Below are positions 34,693 to 46,933 of a DNA stretch of 64,000 nt, piece by piece. The position numbers and the translations under genes were made by a program. Numbering within the stretch: position 1 is the first letter of the stretch; each line of letters starts with the position of its first letter. This DNA is from Pratylenchus scribneri (taxonomy: Eukaryota > Nematoda > Chromadorea > Rhabditida > Pratylenchidae), in NCBI GenBank assembly GCA_030063045.1, contig JAQSEB010000032.1:3782001-3846000 (forward strand). Reading direction: 5' to 3'. The notes under the pieces were generated by a model. The model had not been told where the DNA came from. It did not search any database and was given only the letters and a program-made list of their open reading frames with translations.

Positions 34693-37679
34693 ATGCGTCC
34701 TCCTTTTGCAATTGGCCTTTTACTCCTCCTTTTCGGTTTTGGCCGTCTTTTGTTGATCATCTTTTTTGTTCTCCTCATTTCCACTTTCCATATTTGTCCT
34801 ATCGATTCGAAGCCGGAACAATTTCGAGTTCATTTTCTAAGGAGTCCAGGTAATTCTCAAAATTCCCTCCATCATATTTCCATCATTTTTAGACGGAAAA
34901 TGGCTTTCTCTGCTGAATTTGCGTGTTGTCTTCCAAAGCCCAGATTTTGTTGATATTGATGAGGAGATCATCGAGGAGCCGGTGGATTTTGACGACAATG
35001 ACGATTGGACAATAATCACCATTGACCCAATTCCGATTAGGCCACAATTGAATTGGACTGGAAAATTACTTGGTGAATTGACCGAGACCGAGAAAATTTA
35101 TGGGGAAAATGAGGAAAAAGCCACGGAAAAGACGATGCGCGAGGATGGAATGAAGAAAATGGAAAGGAAGGAAGAAGAAATAAAAAAGAAGAAAGAGGAA
35201 ACGGTAAGTAAGGAAATAGAGGAAAAGGAAGAGGAAAAGGGAGTGGAGGAAATGCCAAAATTGGTTGTGCCTGAATTGGATTTGCTCAAAGAAATGCTCC
35301 CTTGGATTCCACATTTGCTTAGAAAACATCATAAAAGTCGGAGAACGAAGAGATTTAATCAAAGAAAATGTTAATTTTAGCAAATAAACAAAGAATTCAC
35401 CTTGAGGACATTTTAATGGGAAAATCGACAACAATTGGAATCGGAGGAGGAATGGAGGAGGAAACAACAATGAAAGTTGAGGAGGAGAAATCAACAACGG
35501 AAATTGCAACGGAAATTGGAAGTAGCACAATTGAAGAAGGTACCTAAAAATGCAAAATGTTGTGTTTGCAAAAAAGTGAATAAATAAAATAAAGGGGGAA
35601 TTGATTTGAATTTTATGAGAAAATGAGATCGAATTATAGAAAAAATTTAATTTTTATTTCATGTCTATGATTCCTAGTTTTAATTAAGATTAAATTTTAC
35701 GGAAAGATTTAATTAAAAACTAAGTTTTCCGGAAAGTTTTAATCTAAGTTCTTTCCGGAAAGTTTTAATCTAAGTTCTTTTCGGAAAGTTTTAATCTAAG
35801 TTTTCTTTCCGGAAAGTTTTAATCTAAGTTTTCTTTCCGGAAAGTTTTAATCTGAGTTTTCTTTCCGGAAAGTTTTAATTAAAATCTAATTTTCCTGGAA
35901 ATATAAATATTTAAAGACTAATAATGAAATTGAAATAATTTTGACCGAAATTTCAGAGGAAATATTGACAACAACAGAGGAGCCCCAATTGGAGCCAATA
36001 AACGAGGAAGAATTGGCACTGAATTTGCACGAAGATTCGTTGCATCGAAATGAATCGACCCTCCGACAAATGTTGAATGGGACTTCATTGGATGATGGTG
36101 GCACAATTCGTAAGGATGGAGAGGCATTCCGCGATTTGGGTAGCAGTTTCATCCTTCCACTGTTGAAGGAGATCAAATATGACAATAAAAGCATTCCACT
36201 CGTCTTTGCTGGTTTCCATCAAATAATTTGAAAAAAATTATCCAATTCTTTTATAGATGAATCCCTGAAAGTAACACTCTCTTTGGAAGTACTCCATTTG
36301 GGCAATTTTGATAATTTCCAAATGGAATATGAATTGGATGTACTTTTCCATTTGCAATGGTACGATGTGAGATTGGCCAACAATTTCACGAAAGCAGTTC
36401 GCATCAAAGAGCAATCCATCATCGATCGAATTTGGAAGCCGGATTCATTGTTTTTCAACTCCAAATTTTCCTATTTCCATTTGGTTTCATTTCCCAATTT
36501 TCGAATGCGCATTCAACCCGATGGCCATATTACATATACCTCAAGGCAATTTATGATGCTGTGTCTTAAATTCATTCAATTCATTTTAGAGTCACTCTTT
36601 TGCCGGATTGCCAAATGAATTTTTGTAATTTTCCCCATGACACCCAGCGGTGCGATCTTTTGATCAGTTCAAGTGAGTTAAATAAGCCTAAAATCCATCT
36701 ATTTCTCTCCATCTTTTTTAGTTGCCCATCCAAAAGCAATGCTCGAATATCATTGGGATCCGGTGCAGCCAATTTTATTCTCAAAAAAGATTTCATTGCC
36801 CGATTTGGACATCAAAAATATTAGCACGGAACAATGCCGAATTGGTGGCAAATTGAGTGAGTTTGAGTTGGCAAAATAAAAATTTGTAAATTAAATTGAA
36901 AGTTCCCTCCTCATGTTTGACCCTCTCTTTGGTGCTTCAAAGGGAAAGTGCCCGCTATATTGCGGAAAAATATTTGCCAAGCACATTGGCCATGATTTTC
37001 TCATGGGTGGCACCGTAAGTCCAAAAAGTTAATAAAAATAAACAAATAACATTCACAGATATGTCCCATACAATTATGAGGAAGTGCGAATTATAACGCC
37101 AATTACGGTTGGAATTGATCGTAAATTATTAAATTTATATGAATTTAATTAATAGGTCCTTTTGACATTGGTCCAAATGGAAAAAGGCAATCAAGAGGTG
37201 AATGAAATGAATTAAAACAATTGTAATTTTGAATTTTAAGGTGATCACTTCATATTTGACTTCATTGGACATTTGGTTGGTTCCAAAAATTATTACAAAC
37301 CAAAACAAAACCCCAAAGGTTTGTTGTCATCAAAGCATTCACTGTGCTTTCATTGATCGAAAGTTTGACCGTAATGGCCTATATAAAAAGGGCCCGTGCC
37401 ATTGTAAATTTACATCCATATTTTTGAGGAATATTTTTCACTTTTTTACAGGAAAAACAAGCACAAAGGGCATCAAATGAATATCAAAAAGATTTACTTC
37501 AGGCTGAGGCCAAGCGAATTGTTCGACTTTATCATCGGCTCGACCATTTTTCGAGAGTATTTTTTCCGGTTGCCTTTTGTTGTTTTCTGATATTCTATTT
37601 GGGATTCATTGCCCAAAGGGATGAACATCAATGCCAGGAACAAAAGATTGACTTTGATAAATTGGAATCCGTTGTATAG
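34693..37679 (+). CDS. Cys-loop ligand-gated ion channel subunit with acidic N-terminal extension
   Basis: Pentameric ligand-gated channel subunit. A hydrophobic leader (GLLLLLFGFGRLLLIIFFVL) precedes a long extension rich in Glu and Lys (about 35,050-36,200) that is not part of the standard fold. The ligand-binding domain then shows FDNFQMEYELDVLFHLQW, WKPDSLFFNSK, VSFPNFRMRIQPDGHITYTS and the Cys-loop CQMNFCNFPHDTQRC. M1 is YLPSTLAMIFSWVAPYV, M2 is ITPITVLLTLVQM, M3 is AFTVLSLIESLTVMAYI and M4 is VFFPVAFCCFLIFYLGFIA. The M1-M2 loop is YNYEEVR, with Glu near -1' and no Pro-Ala-Arg, which points to cation selectivity (inference). Ligand unknown. Confidence 0.88.
35698..35890. repeat. Minisatellite in channel intron (TTCCGGAAAG core)
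   Basis: Six or seven units reading TTTCCGGAAAGTTTTAATCT then AAGTT(TTC), with 22-27 bp spacing. It sits in the intron that splits the acidic extension. The unit is the left half of the 37 bp monomer at 16.5 kb, so the two arrays belong to one family. Confidence 0.93.
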
Positions 37680-38994
37680 TCCAAAAATCCCAAAATTTCC
37701 TCCTTTTTTTAATTTTATGAAATAAAGCGCTCAATATTAATTCATATTTTTTAATGATTATTTATACATTTAAAACTGGTTAAAAAATAATTTAAAAGAA
37801 TTTTGGCAAAAAATTTTAAACCAATAAACAAAGAAAATGAAGAAATCTCTGAAAGGAATTGTTAAAAGATCTAGCATTTATTTGTTTCAAATTGCAAAAA
37901 AAAGCAAGCATAAAAAATTATTTAGATTTCCCAAATTATTATAAATATCAAATTATAAAATTTCGTGTCATAATTTTATGATTAATTTTGATTAGATAAT
38001 CGTTTTGATATGTTCGGAAAAGAGATTAATTTAATGACATAAGTTTTAGTTTTATTAATTTGACTGTGGTATTGCCCAAAATTCGAGAATTGAAAATTAA
38101 AGCCCTTTTAAATCATAAATATTTATTAATGGACTATTTTTTCTATTAAAATTTGAGAATATTCCGCTCTACAAAATTATACTAAGATAAGGTTGTGATT
38201 GTGATTGGAGGGAGGAAGTTATGAATAATTTGGGGCAACATGTCACATGTCACATCTCTCATATGCCCTAAAAGAAGGAACACAGCACAGAAAACGGTAA
38301 AAGAGAGAAGGAAGGAAGGAGCACTTTTCTTTCCCTTCCATCAAATCGAGGGAACACAATTTTTCCCTTCTTGAGAGAAGAAAGGGAGAATACGGTAGAG
38401 AATACGGTATTCGAACCACCAACAATGTTGCCCCGTTTCCTTTTAATATTTCCACATTCATAACTCCCTTCGATCCTAACCATTTTTAATGATCTTTATA
38501 TGATTTTGTAGAGCGAAAAATTCTCTATCTATTCATATAAAAATAAAAAATGTTCATAAATTTTTAAATTATTTATTTTAGTATATTTTATGATTATTCC
38601 CTCAGGGTATTTCCAATCCAAATGAATAATTTCGGTCATTTTATTTAAATTTTTTGACATTTGCCAAATTATTTTTACTATTTACTTATATTTAATTGCT
38701 ATGGCGAATACTGCAAAGGGAATAATATGTGTGGGGTTAGCGTTGGTTGGAAGGTTTTTGAGAGCACACATTTTCTTCGCTATATATTTGCTGTTGGCTG
38801 TAGTGGTTGGGGTGGGGGAGGTGGTTGAGGGGAGTATTCCTCGCCAATCCCCTTTACTCTCTCAACCGCCAATTCCCTCCACCCTTACTCTATAGTATTG
38901 ATTCAATTCTTCATTTTAGCCAAAGGTTTTTACTTTTACTACTCCACCCTAAATTCATTCATTCACCATTAAAAATATTAAAAAAGAATATTTG
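37680..38994. other. Intergenic region, no gene seen
   Basis: AT-rich, then a GA/CT-rich segment at 38,200-38,460 with open frames on the minus strand that look compositional. A Leu/Val-rich 64-codon frame at 38,701-38,895 resembles a membrane segment but has no supporting motif. No gene called. Confidence 0.45.
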
Positions 38995-40149
38995 ATGGAA
39001 TTTTTGAAACACGAAATAAATTCCTTCCAAAATGAGCCGGATGAGGCTGGAATTCGGCGTAGTGCCATCCAATTTATGGGCTCACCAATATTCCAAGAGG
39101 ATTTGGAGGAAATCACCCGACAACGTCTAATATTCACGGCAATCCTTGTCGACCATTCCAACGTGCTTTTTGGCACATCCAATGAACGGGGCCCACTTTG
39201 GGAGGAAATTCGGCAATTCATGGTTGAGCAAGGAGCATCCACTTTGGTGGACAAAGATTGGAAATATGTGGCCAGTTGTTATTGGCAGAACATTCGGAAG
39301 GTGAGGCAGAGGAATTGAATAAATTTGAGGGTTCTTTTTGAGGATTCAATTCGGCGTATGGCCAAAATGCGTGTGGGCACAATTCCGAATAAACAAATGC
39401 GCGCCGGCATCCAAGAATTGGACAGATTGGTCGGAGAGGTTATCAACAAACGAGGACCCGGATCAGCATCGGTGAGACCAAAAGGAGGAATTGAAATAAA
39501 TTAAATGGCATTTATTCCAGTTGGAAACACTCATTTGCAACTATGCCCGAAATTACACGGATGAAGAGGAACCGGCTGGCAGCAATGAAGGTGGAGAGGG
39601 AAATATGGACAATCTACTGAATAATCGATTGGATGAAGAATCGAATTCTACGGCCAATGGTTGGTTTAAATTCCCAAAATTCATTTCCAAAATATTGATT
39701 TATTTGTAGATGAACACAATAATGTGCCGTCCACTCAAAACAATGTCGTTGTCGTTGAATACCATCAAAGCCGAAACAATAAAAACACACAAAATCATCC
39801 GGCCACCTCCACTGCCCATGCCATCAATGTGAATGCGGCAAATCTGCCAAAAATATTCTCAGCCAAAACAACGACAAAATCCACCACCATTGCCGATGAT
39901 GGGGCCATAATAAATGAAAATTTGTCCATTCAATTGGGCAATTCAATTGCCAAAACTCATTCACAATTGGTGGCCGGCGATTATGTGGAAAAAGCAATGG
40001 AATTTGAGCGAAATTTGAAGCAAATGGTGAATGGCTATAAGGCATGGATGTTCGATCAAATTTTTGGCCAAGACAATGCGAATATTGAGGAGGAAGAAGA
40101 AGGCCAAGGGGCCGGACATTCACATCAAACAAAGAGGATGAAATATTAA
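38995..40149 (+). CDS. Myb/SANT-like (zeste-type) putative DNA-binding protein
   Basis: Predicted nuclear protein of 337 aa. Exons 38995-39300, 39343-39471, 39521-39659 and 39710-40149 join in frame. A tri-helical segment at about residues 40-115 (ITRQRLIFTAILVDHSNVLF, GPLWEEIRQFMVEQG, DKDWKYVASCYWQNIRK) has the spaced Trp residues of Myb/SANT-like or regulatory-protein-zeste domains. The rest is low complexity with Asn, Thr and acidic runs (IEEEEEGQGAG), and the end is basic (HQTKRMKY). Domain assignment is by pattern only. Confidence 0.7.
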
Positions 40150-40172
40150 ATCGAATTGAATTTATTTATTCT

Positions 40173-42086
40173 TCATTCCATTTTCTTTTTTTGAATAAAA
40201 TTTGCGACAATTTGTTGATTCATTGGTCGATTTGATTGCAAAAATTGAGAGGAATAAATTTGTTCAATTCCAAAACGATTTTTTGGATTTAATTGAATGC
40301 ATCCGGCCACCAATTCATTGAATTCATTTGGCATTGAAATTAGGGTTGGATCATTCAAAAGAAGGGCAATATTTTCGGGCGAAAAGCAAAATGAATCCAT
40401 CAATGGAATTTTTGGATCATTGGCCGATTTGAATGGGAATCGGCCCAATGCCATTTCGGCCAACGATAATCCAAGGCTCCAAACATCGCTGGCAACGCTG
40501 AATATTTTGACAATTTTCCTCAATATTTTCCATTCCATTTTTACTTGTAAATTCCGCCTCCAATCCTTTCTGGGGCCATATAAACTTTTGTGCCAACATA
40601 TGACCAGGCAATGGATTGGGCCATTTGCTTTGAAACACCAAAATCGGCCAATTTCACTTGGCCATTGGAATTGACCAAAAAATTTGATGGTTTAATGTCG
40701 CGGTGAATGATTGAACGGCCCCAAAGATGGACTAGGCCATCGACAATGGCCACAGAGACGGCACCCAAAACTGGGGAGGGAATTGCGCCATAGAGGTCCA
40801 GGGAGAGGGCATCCATTAATTCCTTTAAATTAATTAAATAAATATAGATTGGCCAAAAGGGGGAAATACATACCATGCAAATGAGTAATTGATTCTCCAC
40901 AAAAAGGGCAGCATAGAAGGCAACAATGTTTGGATGAGTGCATTTCTATGATAATTAGCCAAAAGTGGATTAAATTAATGCCCAAAATGATTACCCTTAA
41001 AATGGCAATTTCATTCAAAAGTCCTTGTCGAGTGCCACTTGAATTGTCAATGCCAATGCATTTTACGGCCATTAGTCGGTCTTGCTTCACGTCCAATGCC
41101 CTTTAAATTACCTACATATACTGAATTTATCCTTGATATTGCCCCGGGGCTATTATTTTCAGAATATTTCAAGAGGGCAAAAAATTTAACTTTTTCTGCC
41201 TTTTTCTCTTTAAAAATCCTTAAAAGGAGGCTATTATTAGAGAGAGGGGGCTTCTATTTTTCATTCCCAAATCCCAGGGGGGTACTATATTGTAGAGGAG
41301 GCTTCTATAAAAGAGGGGGCTAACTAGGAAAAATATGCGATTTTTCCCGATATAATCCACTTGTAAACTGTTCCAAATTGGCCATCCGAAAGTCGTTCAA
41401 CCAATTGCAAATCTTCAGGACTGATTTTCCAATTCATTTCCATTCCATTTTGGATTTCTGTCTCATTTTGTTGGCTGTTCGATGGAAAATGTCCCAAAAT
41501 GAATTCATCGGATTCATCAAAACTGATTTGTTGGCGCATCAAAGAATGCGATGATCCTTTTTTGGGGAAAATATTGGCAATAAATTGGGCCAATAAAATC
41601 AAACTTAAACGTATTTCCAATGGAATTCCATTGTTGGAAATGCTCATTTCACCCAAAAATGTTTCCAATTCCTCATCCGTTCTCACCGAAAGGCTGTCCC
41701 CATCTTCATCGGCATCTTAAAAATTATATTTAAAAAATAATAAAGTATTTGAATTTGTGAACATTCAAAAAAGTCAAAATTTGTCCGTTTTCCGGGGAAT
41801 GCAGAATTTAAGCTGGCCTGAATATTTTAATTAACCACAAAATATATAAATTTCAGTGAAAATTGACCATCAATGTGTCGAAAAACATCAAGGTCACATC
41901 GTCCAATTCCAATTCGCGGCATTCCCCTTCGGCATTGGCCAAGATGCGTAAAGGCATTGATAACGAAAGGAGGGGAACAATTGTTTGATGACAAAGAGAA
42001 AACCCCGTTTTTTCCTTTTTCAAATAATGTGCGGTGGTAAGGGGAAGAACCCTTATGGGTTCGTCTTCCACTCCAAATTCATCCAT
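40173..42086 (-). CDS. MEK5-like MAP kinase kinase with PB1 domain
   Basis: Dual-specificity MAP kinase kinase. The N-terminus carries a PB1 domain whose acidic OPCA-like part reads FFEYADEDGDSLSVRTDEEL after splicing, very close to MAP2K5. The kinase domain has LSDGQFGTVYK (the first glycine of the loop is Ser), AVKCI (catalytic Lys), IIHRDIKPSNFLVN, LADFGVSK and the activation loop AQSIAWSYVGTKVYMAPERI. The two phosphosites are S and S, where MEK5 has S and T. Next are DVWSLGLSLAEMALGRFPF and an alpha-I region. PB1 plus kinase is specific to MEK5 among MKKs and would pair with a PB1 MAP3K. The start at 42086 is uncertain. One intron (about 41,100-41,340) holds GA-rich repeat sequence. Confidence 0.85.
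41110..41335. repeat. Purine-rich repeat in kinase intron
   Basis: Contains variants of GAGGCTATTATTAGAGAG, GAGGGGGCTTCTATTTTTC, GGAGGCTTCTATAAAAG and GAGGGGGCTAACT, so a short motif of about 20-30 bp occurs at least three times. It is probably part of a dispersed element. Full extent unknown. Confidence 0.5.
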
Positions 42087-43136
42087 CCTTTCAGCCAGCC
42101 GTCCCCCTTTTCTGGTTCAATTCAACCCCCGCATTCCCCCATTCTCCCCTTCTTTCGCCCCCAATGTCAACAGCCGCATTCCAATCGCGCCTTCCCCTTC
42201 TTTTTTAGTCCATTTTTGGTGATTGTCGTCACGCAATTTACCCCCTTCCACCCCCCCCCCCCCCTCTCGGTATTCGGTAGGGGATTCAGTACCGCCATTT
42301 CAATACCTTGACCGTTCTTTTTGCCATAGCTCGAGAAAGAACTAACCAATTGGGGAAGGCGATATGCCATTTGAAAGCCCTAAAAGTCTTCTGAAAAGTG
42401 GCATATTTTATTTCAATGAAATCGAACTTTAGAAATAGTTACATGCCTTTAAGTGTGTTAAACCCGAATATTTGGAGGAAAAGCCGCTTATTTTATAAAT
42501 TATTTTAAATTTTCAATGAATTATTTAGCCACTTTTTAGAGGGCATTTAGGACTTTAGAATGGCATATTCCCTTTCCGAATTGATTATTGCCTCTTTGAG
42601 ATATGGCCAAAAGAATGATTCAAGTACTGAAACGAACTAAAAGCTCCAGTTCAGCCTTTTTTTAAATTATTTTCCGCATCAAAATTTGCATTTATTTTCC
42701 TAGAATTTTAATAATCCACCAATTATTTTCATCAAAACAATTCCCCCATTTCCCCTTCCCATTCAAAATCATCCATTTTCCCCCAATAATCAACCGTCGT
42801 CCCTCAATTAATTTCTTATCAGTCTTTAGAGGCCCTTCTTTGAGAAAAGCAAACTCCAAACTCCGCAAAAATATATTTGGGAATGTGAATGGAAGGGAAT
42901 AGGGTTTATTAGAGAGAATGAGAATATGGTGGAATTGTACTTTGGAGGGAAAATAAAATAGTCAGTGGTTGTTTGGCTATGGAGACATAATGTGCCCTTG
43001 GGCCCCATTCATTCCCCTCATCAGTCAGTCAACTTTGCTTTTCGCCATCGACCTCAATCGATTTCCTTTCAATTTTTGCTGAAAAAATATAAAAATATAT
43101 TTTAGCTTTTTTTTTAAATAAAATTAAATATTTAAA
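42087..43136. other. Intergenic region, no gene seen
   Basis: Starts C-rich, with a homopolymer of about 15 C near 42,250-42,265, then becomes AT-rich. Frames at 41,985-42,370 overlap on both strands and are best explained by composition. Promoters of the divergent kinase and membrane-protein genes are expected here. Confidence 0.5.
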
Positions 43137-44434
43137 ATGGGTCCAGCCCGTCTGGTGCAGATTGGCTTGAGCCTATTTCTGTTGGCCAGTTCCGTTTATC
43201 TTTATTTGGTATTTTTAATAAATCCAAAATAATTTGCAATATTTCCATTTTGGTTTGTGCCCGATTGGTGGATTTATGGGACAATTTGTGTGGCAGCTGG
43301 CATTTTGAATGCATTCAGCTATCCCACCTGCCCATTTTGGCGCTTTTTTGCCAGCACAGTTATTGTGCTCGGCACAATCCAAACGTTTGCCTAATTTTGA
43401 ATATTTTAAACCTCAAAATATATTTTTCAGACTTTTCCTTGTCTGGTCCATTCGGTAAGGGTTTAATTCAAAATATCAAAATGAACTGGGTTTGCCTGAA
43501 TTACTTAAAAGCGAAAAAATTGAAACTAAAAATTTGAGAAATGATATATAAAGAAAAGAGCCCTCAGGCAACAATTTTTAATTGAATTGAAAAGAGAAGG
43601 GGAGTAGCCCTATTTGGCGCAGGATAATACGAAAAGTACTAAAGCAATTTAACTAAATTTGGTATCAAATGAAAGAGCTAAATTAGCTCTATCGAATGAT
43701 GTAGAATTCATATTAGTCGGTTTAAAATTCAAATAGCTATGGTCAAAAAAATTCCAAAATATTCCGAAAAATGTTGTCAACTTATTCTCAATGTCATATT
43801 TTCGAAAATACTGAATCAATCTTTTTAAATAATATAGAATTTGATAGATAAAACTTGGCTCTTTAATTTGATATTAAATTGGTTGGAAATGGTTTAGTAC
43901 TTCTAAAGTTATGATGCATCAAACTTTCTCGCACCTAATTGGCCTGCTAAGAGTAGAGGCTTATTGCAGAATGAAACGTTTAAATTTACTTAATTAAGAG
44001 AAAAAATATTTGTTGAATTATTTTTAATGAGCAATATCTAACCTTCCTTTTTTGGTAATTAATAACTGTGGGGATGATATAAAAATAATTTGCATTTAAT
44101 TTAATCAAATATCCAACCCTTAAACATTTATTCTTTAATTCACAGCCTCGTGGAACAATCCTCCATCTTCACGGCCAACTATTCTGCCCGTGATGAATTA
44201 TTCGAAGGCCGATTAATTCTCCTCCCTGCATTGGCCACATTTTTGACAATTTCAACCCGACTTGGCACTGCCAAACATCAAGGATTGTTGGACGCATTTC
44301 GGACACTTATGCTCCTCATTTTCATGATGGCATTGCTGCCTGCATTTGCATATTCCCTCACATTTTTCATTCCCGCCCTTTCCAATGTGGTCACCCATGC
44401 CATTGAGCAAATTCCACAATTGAATGCATTTTGA
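43137..44434 (+). CDS. Small multi-pass membrane protein, family unrecognised
   Basis: Exons 43137-43208, about 43254-43384, 43431-43454 and 44146-44434 give a 171-aa protein with about four hydrophobic helices: LVQIGLSLFLLASSVYLYL, WIYGTICVAAGILNAFSYP, FASTVIVLGTIQTLFLVW and AFRTLMLLIFMMALLPAFAY. Frame continuity at the last two introns is exact. The first intron starts GTATTT but has no AG before the next coding exon, so its 3' end is non-canonical or the assembly has an error there. The third intron is long (691 bp) and contains an inverted-arm element. I do not recognise the family; the topology is claudin- or clarin-like in size only. Confidence 0.6.
43605..43960 (+). mobile_element. Inverted-arm element, copy 1 (MITE-like)
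   Basis: The left arm (AAGTACTAAAGCAATTTAAC...GGTATCAAATGAAAGAGC) is matched inversely by the right arm (GGCTCTTTAATTTGATATTA...GGTTTAGTACTTC). The whole is the reverse complement of 57,245-57,605, with scattered substitutions. No open frame. It sits inside an intron of the small membrane-protein gene. Confidence 0.82.
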
Positions 44435-46933
44435 ACCGAATTATATTTTTATTTTTTTAATGCAATTAAAATAAATTCACTTCATTTTTAAAAATTTAGT
44501 TTTCCAATAAATTTGAATAAAATAACCGAAAATGGGATTTAAAAAGGGAAGAAAAAAGATAAATTAGGGCCAAAGAGCAGTCAAAAAGTGAGGGAATTGA
44601 CCAAATATCGGACTTTTCTTTTCTACTCATTTGGCCATCGACTTGAAGTGCCATTGAATGGAGGGGGAAGGACCAGTTAATTACCCCATTTTTGGCCAAC
44701 CCAATTCCATTGCCTTCAAAAATGTCCCCTGCAGCGAGTCAATGCCAAAAAAGGAAGAGGGCATGAAAAGCACATAAAGGCCAAATATTTGGCTAAAGCA
44801 CATTTTGATGCGCATATTTGTATATGGCCATAATATTCATCCATTGCCAAATTGGCACGGTTTATTCTTTCCCTTTCCTTCATGGCTCATTCTTTCGTTC
44901 TTTTGTGTCCAATGAATGCCCTCCCATCTGGGAACTAATCCACTTGATTGCACCAAGCGCATGCGCATTTTGGCCAAATCCAATTTGTTCATCTAACACA
45001 CTTCATCAGCCACCAATATAATTGGCTCCCATCCATTTCCTTTGCCAAATATGAACCGAAAAATGGCAACATTGTCCCAAATTTAGCAAATTCCTTGGCC
45101 AAATTTGGCCATTTCATTCCCCTACCCATTTTATCCATGGATATTCGGCCATTCCCTGTGGCCACTTCATTTTCAATTTTTGCTGACATTCATCGTCCCA
45201 ATGCCATCCCCTTTTCCCTTCCGAATGACTTCAAATTGGATTTTGTGTTGGCCATTAGAGTGTGTTGGACATTCATTCATGTCATCTTCTAAAGCGGATA
45301 AACCCCGCGGGGGAATGGCCATCTCCTCTCCGTCGGTCGCTTCTGCCGCTTGTCTTTTTCCACTTCGGCACTTTTGTGTCCACTTTCAATTTTCCGTCCA
45401 ACCAGCTTCACCCTTTCTCTATTTGGCATGCAAAATTTCAAATTCTCCCCATCCCGTCCAATTTTAGTGGGGGCAACAAGCATACTCGCACCTCTTCTTT
45501 TCTCCCATAAATCCTCGCCTTCTTTCCCTCCAGCGATTTTCACGCTTTTGCCTTTTCAATACCGCCTTCCCCTCCCCTCCTCCCTCAATTCCACAGCAAC
45601 TATACAAAACTTGTCCTCCTCCTCCGACGATTTCCTACAAATTGAAAGGGCGAAAGGGGGGGGGGGGGGGGAGGAGGCGACAGAATTTTTAATGGGCTAC
45701 TGCTGGCCCCTTGGGGGATGTTGTCGGGGTGGGCACTGGGGAGGAGAAGGTGTTGTGGACTTTGTTTGGAGGGTGGAGGCGAATTTTGAGGGTGGAAGAT
45801 GGAGGCGACAAAAATTGCATTTTTCCTTTACCTCCCTCCTCCCGATTTAGCAATTGTCCCTTTTGGTGATGGAGGGATTGAATTGCATGCTCGGAACATA
45901 ATGCTCAAATAAGCACACAAATATCCCTTGCAACAATGCCCCAAATTTCTCCTTTTTGAGAAGCTGGAAAAGAGGGAAAAGTAGGCGGATATAAAAAACC
46001 AATGGCAACCTTAAAAAGGAGAAAGAGGCTTAAAATTGGTTTAGCTCACGTGAGAATTGGCCATTCTTCTTCTTTTCTTTCAAAATGTTGAGGGCTATAT
46101 ATAATCCATTTTATGCCACAATATTATGCCTCTTTCAAAATATCATTTTCAAATATTTTATAATTCAAAATGGCAAAAAAGGTGCCAATTATATGGTCCG
46201 GGGAATGTATCCATCTATCCTCTTCGGATCATTGCCCCTCAATCCCATTTTGGCTGAATGAATTGTTGCATGGAATGGAATATCCCCTATCAATTCAAAA
46301 ATATAATAATCCCCTCCATTCCCACCCACATCAAATTCCATTATCTCATGAATTTAGGTAATTGTCATTTTCTGTTTATTTTTGGCATTATCTTCTTTCC
46401 TTTATATCCCATATTTTGCCTTTTCCATGGCCAATTCCCTACCCCACATTTCATTCTTTCTTTTCTTTGGAGCTCAATATGGATTTGCATTTATCGTCGT
46501 TCGGCATCTCCACCAAATGCCTTTCTTTTCTTCTTTGTGCGGGCAAAATGTGCGCGTGATTAATTTCCCTTCTTCCCCCACATATCGGCCAGTGGTCATC
46601 ACCCATGGAAAGGAGGGAATTAAAATGGACTGAATAGCCGAAAGGGGCACATCAAATCCATTCCCATCCCATTCCCCCTTCCATATTTTCCATATTCTCC
46701 TTTTAAAGTCACCGCTTCCAAGAAAATGGGCAAAAGATAACACCAACCCAAAATTCATTTGGCCCAAAACATGTTGAACACCGCCAAAGGGACCGATGGG
46801 AAAAATTTCATTGGTACTGGGAAAGATAAACTGAATAGATCAAAAAGTAGGGAATAACCCCAAAACCGAATCATTTGATTTTAGTTCCAAAAAATTACTT
46901 CTCATTTACAAACATTTAATTCCATTCCTCCTG
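44435..46933. other. Gene-poor pyrimidine-rich region, left part
   Basis: No gene supported. The plus strand is strikingly C/T-rich with many CCATTTCC and CATTCCC words, which opens long but implausible frames (for example 45,350-45,850). A run of about 17 G lies at 45,656-45,672. Possibly regulatory or remnant sequence. Confidence 0.5.

Noticed and set aside
45350..45850. 166-codon open frame crossing a G homopolymer
   Set aside because: Runs through a run of about 17 G and biased sequence; no family resemblance.
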